DNA from: Chloroflexota bacterium
GTDB taxonomy: Bacteria; Chloroflexota; Limnocylindria; Limnocylindrales; CSP1-4
Direction: 5' to 3'
Assembly (NCBI GenBank): GCA_021785115.1
Contig: JAJYGO010000135.1
Span: forward strand, 1 to 11,126
Length of the DNA stretch: 11,126 bases
In this document: one piece after another, positions 6,547 to 11,126 of the stretch
How positions within the stretch are numbered: position 1 is the stretch's first letter
Layout: the number at the start of each line of letters is the position of its first letter
Notes under the pieces: model-generated
Told to the model about the DNA's origin: nothing
The model's database searches: none
What the model saw: the letters and a program-made list of their open reading frames with translations, nothing else
Position numbers and translations under genes: made by a program

Positions 6547-7557
6547 ATGACTTCGACAGCCGTACCCAGCGATCTTCTCGGAAGGACGTGGGTGACCATG
6601 CCGCCGCTTGAGGGGGTATTCCCCGCGTTCGGTGGGATTCTAGGATCAGACGCTCGCATCGTGCTGCCCTTCGGAGAGTTCCCCGTGGCGGCGGCAGGAG
6701 GGCGTATTGCGTCGCTGGTCTATGACCTGTCACCCTCAAGCGGTCTGTTCTTGGCGACGTCGCTCTACGTGCGTGACGTTGAGACAGGCGACGTGGTCTG
6801 GACCAACCGGTGGCCAGGTGGCTACGTCCATCCGCGAGGGGTGGCGCTCCTCTCGGATCGGCTGTATTTCACGCTCCAATCCGACGTGCGAGTCTGGAGT
6901 GCATCCGTTGTCCAGGTGACATTGCCAGATGGCATTCAGATGATGGTGCTCCCCGAGGCTGCCGGTCGCGGCATCCCCCAAGTCAGTCCATCTGGCCAAA
7001 TGCTGGCGACAGTCCTGGCGGGGCCCGCGCGTGCCACATCCATCGAGCTGTTCCAGTTGGCCTCCAATGCCAGCCGATCCCTTACCGTCACGGGGGAGCT
7101 CGTGACGCTCGGGATCTCCTGTTTGGTCACCAAGTCCGACGTTGGACTGATGGGATATGACTTGAGCACCGGCGCATTGAGATGGTCCATTCCCGACATT
7201 CTCTATCAACGTGGTTATGTCACGAGCGACGGCGCACGGCTCGTGGCTCAGACCGGCATCGATCCGAATCTCATCGATCAAAACTTGGCGGCGTTCTCTC
7301 TGGATGCACTTCGCTCGCGGATCGCCGTGATCGACTTGGCGACAGGCGAGAAGCACAATCTGTCAGAAGCCCCATTCGGACACGCTATGAATTACCTGTG
7401 GACTCACATTTCGGGGGATACGTACGGCAGTGTCATCGCCGCGGGCGTCTTTCCAGCCGACACCTTCCAAATCAATGGAGGCGTGTGTCCTTTGAGCCTT
7501 CTCGACCTCTCGTCAGGGGCATTGTGGGAGGATGCGATCGCTCTTACGGCATCCTAG
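6547..7557 (+). CDS. Soluble beta-propeller protein, paralogue of the anti-sigma sensor domain
   Basis: This 336-residue protein has repeated blade-like strands of WD40/PQQ type (VRDVETGDVVWTNRW, MGYDLSTGALRWSIPDIL, IAVIDLATGEKHNLS, SLLDLSSGALWEDA). It has no signal peptide, Tat motif or membrane helix, so it should stay in the cytoplasm unless exported by an unknown route. It aligns along its whole length with the outer domain of the membrane protein at 8834. For example, PDILYQRGYVTSDGARLVAQ matches PDLLFDRGYLTTDGARLVMQ, and the starts SDLLGRTWVTMPPLE and PDGLTNKAWAEMGPLE also correspond. It therefore equals that sensor without its anti-sigma segment, membrane helix and linker. GAGGGA (6531-6536) lies 10 nt before the ATG. 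It follows the C39-like gene by 25 bp, probably in one operon. A ligand-binding or decoy role is inferred; enzymatic motifs are not evident. Confidence 0.72.
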   Translation: MTSTAVPSDLLGRTWVTMPPLEGVFPAFGGILGSDARIVLPFGEFPVAAAGGRIASLVYDLSPSSGLFLATSLYVRDVETGDVVWTNRWPGGYVHPRGVALLSDRLYFTLQSDVRVWSASVVQVTLPDGIQMMVLPEAAGRGIPQVSPSGQMLATVLAGPARATSIELFQLASNASRSLTVTGELVTLGISCLVTKSDVGLMGYDLSTGALRWSIPDILYQRGYVTSDGARLVAQTGIDPNLIDQNLAAFSLDALRSRIAVIDLATGEKHNLSEAPFGHAMNYLWTHISGDTYGSVIAAGVFPADTFQINGGVCPLSLLDLSSGALWEDAIALTAS

Positions 7558-8150
7558 GGCCTGTGGAGAGGACGGCACCGACTAGTGGAGCCGCGTGGAT
7601 CTGCTGCGTCGTCCGGATCTTCCTGACGGGCAGGGCGGCGGACGATCCCCCGCGGGGCTGCTGACCGACGGCGGCACGCTCAAGGTTGGCCTCAAAGGTC
7701 GTCGGCGGGTCGCGCCCATGAAGCGATGGGGTCGTCCAGCGCTGGAGGCCGACGAGCTGTAGCAGGAGGAACGCGAGTCTCGCCGCCGGTGGCTCATAGA
7801 CGAGTTAGAGCTTGAGGCGTTCTGGCGGGAACGCTCGACCCCGCCGCATGTCCGGGGCTCAGCTCTTCCGCCACCGCCTCGAGCCGGATTCCGCCCGCTG
7901 CTTGGCCGTCGATGAACACCGGCCCGAGCGCCCATCGCGCGGGCAACTGCCCAATCTGACCGGCCGCGAGGGATCTGGCGAGAGGGCCGGCAACACTACC
8001 TTCCGCTACCTGAGCCGACTCCGCCACCTCGGCGTCGGCGTACCCTCTCCCGGCGGATTGTCCGGCCGCTAATCGCCGACGACCATATCGGGGCCGGTGA
8101 GCCAAAGGCGGCTCGTTCCTCCGGGAGTCCGTCCTCGAGGCCGCTCGCGA

Positions 8151-8164
8151 CTGCCGGGCGCGCC
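8151..8164 (+). repeat. Third, shorter copy of the tRNA-end repeat
   Basis: CTGCCGGGCGCGCC is identical to tRNA positions 4569-4582 and is in the same orientation. Flanking bases differ: A instead of C before it, and C instead of the A of CCA after it. It lies between the two cargo modules and could be an inner attachment site of a composite island. The core includes GGCGCGCC, which recurs in such GC-rich DNA (CGGGCGCGCC also occurs near 3174), so chance is possible. Confidence 0.35.
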
Positions 8165-8237
8165 CAAGCCGTTCGAGATGACGTGATAGGCGCGTCTGCG
8201 ATGCCCGAGAGAGCACGGACTGGCGTTGACGAGAATT

Positions 8238-8265
8238 GAACCTTCCGCCTTGCTCGACAGTCATA
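8238..8265 (+). promoter_or_regulatory. Possible ECF-type promoter of the sigma gene
   Basis: GAAC (8238-8241) is followed after 18 bp by GTCATA (8260-8265), about 40 nt before the GTG start. ECF factors often read a -35 with an AAC core and a -10 with GTC, and commonly transcribe their own gene. A similar arrangement, GAAC (5214-5217) with GTCA (5237-5240) and a 19-bp gap, lies upstream of the MauE-like gene. The motifs are short and spacing differs by one, so this is tentative. Confidence 0.25.
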
Positions 8266-8303
8266 TCAGGCACGAGAGACACGACCACCAGGAGATGAGG
8301 TCC

Positions 8304-8834
8304 GTGGCGCCCCACGATCGCGCAGCTGCACCGGGGGAGCCCGAAGCCGCCTTCGTCCATCTTGTTGAGGCGCACCTGGATGCCGCCTATCGGCTCGCCA
8401 CATTCATTCTGGCTGGCGACCGCTCTGAGGCGGAGGACGCGGTGCATGACGCCGCTCTCCGCGCGTGGGAGCACTTCGGGGACGTCCGCGACCGCGAGCG
8501 GTTCGAGGCGTGGTTCAGCCGGATTGTCGTGAATGCGTGCCGCGATCGGATCGCGAAGCGACGGCTGCGGCCCGTGGCTCTCGGGGATCCTGACATGGGC
8601 GCCGCTCCCGACCACGCCGACGCGCTCGTTCGCTCGGACGCAATCGAGCGGGCCATGCTGGCCCTCTCTCCCGAACACCGCGTCGTCGTCGCCCTGCGCT
8701 ACATCGAGGACCGCTCGATCCAGGAGATCGCAGTCTGCACGGGCCAGCGACCAGGAACGGTCAAGAGCCGGCTGCACTATGCCATGCGCGAGCTGCGAGC
8801 CGCCCTCGAGGCCGAGGCGCGGGAGGTAGTCTAA
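8304..8834 (+). CDS. ECF-family RNA polymerase sigma factor
   Basis: This 176-residue protein has the two ECF domains. The sigma-2 region is at about 17-85 (FVHLVEAHLDAAYRLATFIL, EAEDAVHDAALRAW as the core-binding and -10 reading part, then FEAWFSRIVVNACRDRIAKR). The sigma-4 region is at about 115-165 (LSPEHRVVVALRYIEDRSIQEIA, then GTVKSRLHYAMREL as the -35 helix-turn-helix). No extra C-terminal domain is present. GTG 8304 is preferred because AGGAG (8290-8294) lies 9 nt upstream; the in-frame ATG at 8295 directly abuts that site, and TTG 8226 has none. Its TAA shares one base with the ATG of the next gene, so it is translationally coupled to its presumed anti-sigma partner. It should direct a small regulon, possibly including the island's other operon (inference). 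Confidence 0.92.
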   Translation: MAPHDRAAAPGEPEAAFVHLVEAHLDAAYRLATFILAGDRSEAEDAVHDAALRAWEHFGDVRDRERFEAWFSRIVVNACRDRIAKRRLRPVALGDPDMGAAPDHADALVRSDAIERAMLALSPEHRVVVALRYIEDRSIQEIAVCTGQRPGTVKSRLHYAMRELRAALEAEAREVV

Positions 8835-10159
8835 TGAACGACGAGCTCTTGGAACAGCAAGTGCGCGAGATCGCGAGACGTATCGCGAGAGGGGACGCTC
8901 CTGGTTCATTGCACACGCGCGTGGCGGCCATTCCCTACGAGCATCCGCGGCGACAGCTCGCATCCCGCCATCTCCCGCCGCTCCGCCTCGGCGTGGCCGT
9001 GGCGGCGTCAGTGATCCTAGCGGTCGTGGCGCTGCTGCTCGTCTCGACGTTGCCTCCCAACGACGTGCTCGCGCCAGGCGCGACCAGCCAGGCGACCCCG
9101 AGCGCTGCGCTGACCCCCTCCCCGCCTGCTTCCGCCGCTCCGGCCCCGACCCTCGCGACATCCGTGCCGATCCTGCTGCCCGATGGTCTCACCAACAAGG
9201 CATGGGCCGAAATGGGACCGCTCGAGGCGACCGCGCCCTACGCCGTGGGCCTCCTCGACAACAGCGCGCACCTTACTCTGCCCTCCAACGAGCGCGTGCT
9301 TGCCGTGGGCGATGGAAGGGTGGCGTCGGAAACGACCGCGTTCGACACCATCGTCGTCCGCGACGTCGCTAGCGGACAACGTGTGGCGCAATATGCGCAG
9401 CCGGGCGCCCATATCTTGCTCGGCGCTCTCGGGACCTCGGACCTCTATTTCGTCATGCAGCCAGTCGCGTCCTCGCCTGCCAGTGGCGTCTATACCCTCG
9501 ACCTCGCCTCCGGCCAGGTCACGACGCTTCTGGCGCCTGACGCAGGACGGAACTCGCTTGCGCTGAGTCCGAGCGGCAAGACCCTCGTGTCCGAGATCGG
9601 GTTCCCTGCGTCGTCGCCGGTGACGGAACTGGACATCATCAACCTCCCGTCCGGGACGCATACCCGAATCCAGGTGCAGGGAACCGCGCAAGTCGTAAGC
9701 GACGCGCTCGTGGTCACCTACGACGCGCGGAACCTCTACGCGTACTTGCTCGCCTCCGGCCGGACCGCGTGGACGATCCCGGACTTACTGTTCGATCGCG
9801 GCTACCTCACGACCGACGGAGCTCGGCTTGTGATGCAGACCGGAATGGATCCAAATACCGTGGGCGCCGGTCGCGGGTTGCCGGCAGGCGCCCAGACACA
9901 GCACATTTCCATTGCCTCGATGTCTAGCGGATCGCTGCGCACCTTGGTAACGGTGGCGAGCGGGAGGCCGGCATACTACCTTTGGACGCAGGTCTCGGGC
10001 GACACCGCGGCCGTGCTCCTGACGCCTGCGGGTTTCCCACAGCAGGAGTTCCAGATTGGCGGTGGGGCTCTGTCGGCGTCCGTCCTCGATCTCGCCACTG
10101 GCAAGGTCACGCCGCACGCCTTGACAATCACCCAAGCCTCGCCCACCGGATCTCCTTGA
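8834..10159 (+). CDS. Putative anti-sigma factor with outer beta-propeller sensor
   Basis: This 441-residue, single-pass membrane protein has a short cytoplasmic head (1-50, charged helix DELLEQQVREIARRIARG). One membrane helix (51-71, LGVAVAASVILAVVALLLV) and a Pro/Ala/Ser/Thr-rich linker (75-110) follow. An outer beta-propeller of about 330 residues completes it, with blade strands such as VRDVASGQRVAQY, YTLDLASGQVTTLL and SVLDLATGKVTPH. The head lacks the His-x3-Cys-x2-Cys zinc motif of classic ECF anti-sigma factors; the assignment rests on position, overlap with the sigma gene and topology. GGGAGG (8821-8826) lies 7 nt before the ATG. The propeller is a clear paralogue of the soluble protein at 6547. 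By family logic, an outer signal would change the head's grip on the sigma factor. The ligand is unknown. Confidence 0.82.
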   Translation: MNDELLEQQVREIARRIARGDAPGSLHTRVAAIPYEHPRRQLASRHLPPLRLGVAVAASVILAVVALLLVSTLPPNDVLAPGATSQATPSAALTPSPPASAAPAPTLATSVPILLPDGLTNKAWAEMGPLEATAPYAVGLLDNSAHLTLPSNERVLAVGDGRVASETTAFDTIVVRDVASGQRVAQYAQPGAHILLGALGTSDLYFVMQPVASSPASGVYTLDLASGQVTTLLAPDAGRNSLALSPSGKTLVSEIGFPASSPVTELDIINLPSGTHTRIQVQGTAQVVSDALVVTYDARNLYAYLLASGRTAWTIPDLLFDRGYLTTDGARLVMQTGMDPNTVGAGRGLPAGAQTQHISIASMSSGSLRTLVTVASGRPAYYLWTQVSGDTAAVLLTPAGFPQQEFQIGGGALSASVLDLATGKVTPHALTITQASPTGSP

Positions 10160-10264
10160 GCCGCATGCGCTTCCGATGAGACGCGCGCCGACTCGTGCCG
10201 GTCGGACCGTGCTTGGCGCGGCCGGACGGCTTCGGGTCGTGGCTCGGTCCCGCGTCGCGCAGGT

Positions 10265-10345
10265 CTAGGCGCTCTCGCCGATCCGGGCTGCCCGCTCTGT
10301 GCGGCCGATGATATTGACGTGATAGGTGGACACCTCGTCGCCGGC
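10265..10345 (-). other. Possible original C-terminal codons of the integrase
   Basis: Read on the minus strand in the same codon phase that the recombinase fragment uses across the repeat (LARPAG), the sequence continues AGDEVSTYHVNIIGRTERAA and ends at a TAG at 10265. If the element were excised as a circle, the repeat would join the recombinase to this tail rather than to the tRNA-antisense tail FEPAT. This is an inference: the phase is seen directly, but an open frame of about 27 codons is not rare in GC-rich DNA. Confidence 0.4.
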
Positions 10346-10362
10346 TCCTGCCGGGCGCGCCA
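10346..10362 (+). repeat. attR-like repeat, copy of the tRNA-Arg 3' end
   Basis: TCCTGCCGGGCGCGCCA matches 4567-4583 perfectly and in the same orientation. Upstream the match ends at once (the T-loop is not copied), so this is not a second tRNA gene. It marks the right boundary of the island, and sequence after it probably followed the tRNA before insertion. Confidence 0.75.
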
Positions 10363-10619
10363 GTACCCCCTCCCACGACCGGTTGACGACGACGATCCCG
10401 CCGTGGCCGCCCGGCAGCGCCACCGCTGCTCCTGCGCCGTGCGCGGATGGCGGAGGTCGTTCGGCGTGCCCGGCGGCACTCGGGTTGTCACCGAGGGCGG
10501 CGAGCGGCCGGACCAGGCACGTACAATCGCCACGCGCTCCCGCCGCCAAGCCGCCGAAGGCTCCCCTCGCGGTGGCTGCCTGACCTCGACCGGGCAACCG
10601 GATGAAGGGTGATGAGGAC

Positions 10620-11126
10620 ATGATCACGGGCTACTTCCGGCCGCGCACGCTCGACGAGGCGCTCGCTCTGGCCGCCCGGACAGACGGAGTGGTGGTCGGG
10701 GGCGGCACCGCGGTCAACGCGCGCCCCGATCGGCGGCCCGTCGTGGCCGTCGACCTGCAGGCGCTCGGCCTCGACGGGATCCATGAGGAGCCCGGACGGC
10801 TGCGCGTGGGCGCGACCGCGCGCCTCCAGGACATCGTCGACTCCGACCTCGTCCCCGACGTGCTCCGCAGCCTGGCACGCCTCGAGGCTCCGAGCACGAT
10901 CCGCAACGCCGCGACCGTGGGGGGCACGATCGGTGGCGGCGATCCCGACAGCCCGCTGCTCACCGGCCTGCTCGCGTACGGCGCCATCGTCGGCGTCGCG
11001 CGGGTCGGGTCGAAGGCTCGGCACCCCCTCGACGCGGTCCTCGACGATCGCGGCCTCATCGAGGGCGGCATCATCACCGACGTGACGATCCCGCTCGTGG
11101 AGCGCGCCGGCGCACATGGGACCGGT
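10620..11126 (+). CDS. CoxM/XdhB-type FAD-binding subunit of a molybdenum hydroxylase, 3' end beyond window
   Basis: The 169 visible residues are the N-terminal, FAD-binding part of the middle subunit of xanthine-dehydrogenase/CO-dehydrogenase-type enzymes (full length usually about 270-300). The protein opens YFRPRTLDEALALAA, typical of the family. The first FAD loop is VVVGGGTAVNARPD, where many relatives have AGGTDL, so the Asp-Leu is replaced by Ala-Val. The second loop is RNAATVGGTIGGGDPDSPLL, matching the conserved T-GG pattern that holds the pyrophosphate. The subunit moves electrons from the molybdenum and iron-sulfur subunits to FAD. Those partners would be expected downstream, outside the window. 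GAAGGG (10604-10609) lies 10 nt before the ATG. The substrate cannot be told, and no coxM/xdhB symbol is assigned. Confidence 0.88.
   Translation, partial: MITGYFRPRTLDEALALAARTDGVVVGGGTAVNARPDRRPVVAVDLQALGLDGIHEEPGRLRVGATARLQDIVDSDLVPDVLRSLARLEAPSTIRNAATVGGTIGGGDPDSPLLTGLLAYGAIVGVARVGSKARHPLDAVLDDRGLIEGGIITDVTIPLVERAGAHGTG

Larger units (their letters stand above)
7558..8303. other. Long gene-poor stretch between the two propeller modules
   Basis: About 745 bp hold no convincing gene. Two places look like decayed coding. On the plus strand around 7670-7860, one frame reads EERESRRRWLIDELELEAFW and continues, but it is broken by a TAG near 7758. On the minus strand around 7794-8070, a frame includes RWALGPVFIDGQAAGGIRLE. 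Neither has a clear start or a family I know. The stretch also contains the 14-nt att-like repeat (8151-8164) and the likely sigma-gene promoter. It may be the remains of genes lost from the island. Confidence 0.45.
4567..10362. mobile_element. Small genomic island integrated at tRNA-Arg
   Basis: The segment is bounded by a perfect 17-bp direct repeat, TCCTGCCGGGCGCGCCA. The left copy is the 3' end of tRNA-Arg (4567-4583) and the right copy is at 10346-10362. About 5.8 kb lies between. A recombinase fragment directly adjoins the tRNA and points toward it, as integrases commonly do. The cargo consists of MauE-like, C39-like, propeller, ECF sigma and anti-sigma/propeller genes. The first three genes look lower in GC than the flanks. 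The recombinase is 5'-truncated, so the island is probably no longer self-mobile. That this is an island is an inference from repeat, tRNA and recombinase together. Confidence 0.75.
10160..10619. other. Island right end and upstream region of the FAD-subunit gene
   Basis: These 460 bp hold no convincing complete gene. The part up to 10345 is the right edge of the island and includes the antisense frame described at 10265-10345. After the repeat (10346-10362) the sequence should be original chromosome. A TACAAT -10-like hexamer (10522-10527) lies about 93 nt before the next ATG, but no -35 sits at the proper distance (TTGTCA at 10485 is 31 bp away). It could be the promoter of the FAD-subunit gene. 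Confidence 0.4.

Noticed and set aside
7794..9161. 455-codon minus-strand open frame opposite the sigma gene
   Set aside because: Most of it is antisense to the ECF sigma and anti-sigma genes. Only the tail in 7794-8070 lies outside them, and it has no recognised family.
10346..10362. A second tRNA-Arg gene at the right repeat
   Set aside because: Only the final 17 nt are present; D-arm, anticodon arm and T-loop are missing.
10265..10627. 120-codon minus-strand open frame across the right repeat as a gene
   Set aside because: It spans the chromosome/island junction and its first part looks non-coding. Only the last part is of interest, as a possible original integrase tail.

Overview
This is a high-GC bacterial window with dense genes, frequent GTG starts and GC-rich third codon positions. 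The gene mix (TPR protein, DHA2 exporter under a MarR regulator, UspA, CoxM-type FAD subunit, ECF sigma with a propeller-bearing membrane partner) fits a soil- or water-type Chloroflexota (Limnocylindria-like) or Actinomycetota genome. That placement is an inference from style, not from a marker gene.

Left chromosomal part (1-4583). A TPR protein runs off the left edge on the minus strand. Divergent from it is a MarR regulator followed by a 14-TM DHA2 drug exporter, a typical repressor/efflux pair. A universal stress protein converges on the exporter. Next comes a small membrane protein with a C-terminal zinc ribbon, then tRNA-Arg(UCG) at 4508-4583 with an encoded CCA.

Middle part (about 4584-10362): a small genomic island. 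The last 17 nt of the tRNA gene (4567-4583) recur exactly and in the same orientation at 10346-10362. A C-terminal fragment of a serine recombinase lies directly behind the tRNA, reads toward it and runs into it on the antisense strand. This is the layout of an element integrated at a tRNA 3' end, with a decayed integrase. A 14-nt version of the repeat at 8151-8164 may split the island in two. The cargo is (i) a tight run of MauE/DoxX-like membrane protein, Tat-exported cysteine-rich C39-like putative peptidase, and a soluble beta-propeller protein; (ii) about 745 bp with no convincing gene; (iii) an ECF sigma factor overlapping by one base a single-pass membrane protein, probably its anti-sigma partner, whose outer domain is a paralogue of the soluble propeller.

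Right chromosomal part (10363-11126). After a short gap, the N-terminal part of a CoxM/XdhB-type FAD-binding subunit of a molybdenum hydroxylase runs off the right edge.

The main interest is the island cargo. The same propeller occurs once as the outer sensor of a sigma/anti-sigma pair and once as a free protein beside a redox membrane protein and an exported Cys-rich putative protease. This suggests one envelope-directed stress or maturation system, carried by a tRNA-Arg-targeting element. I do not recognise this combination as a described system.
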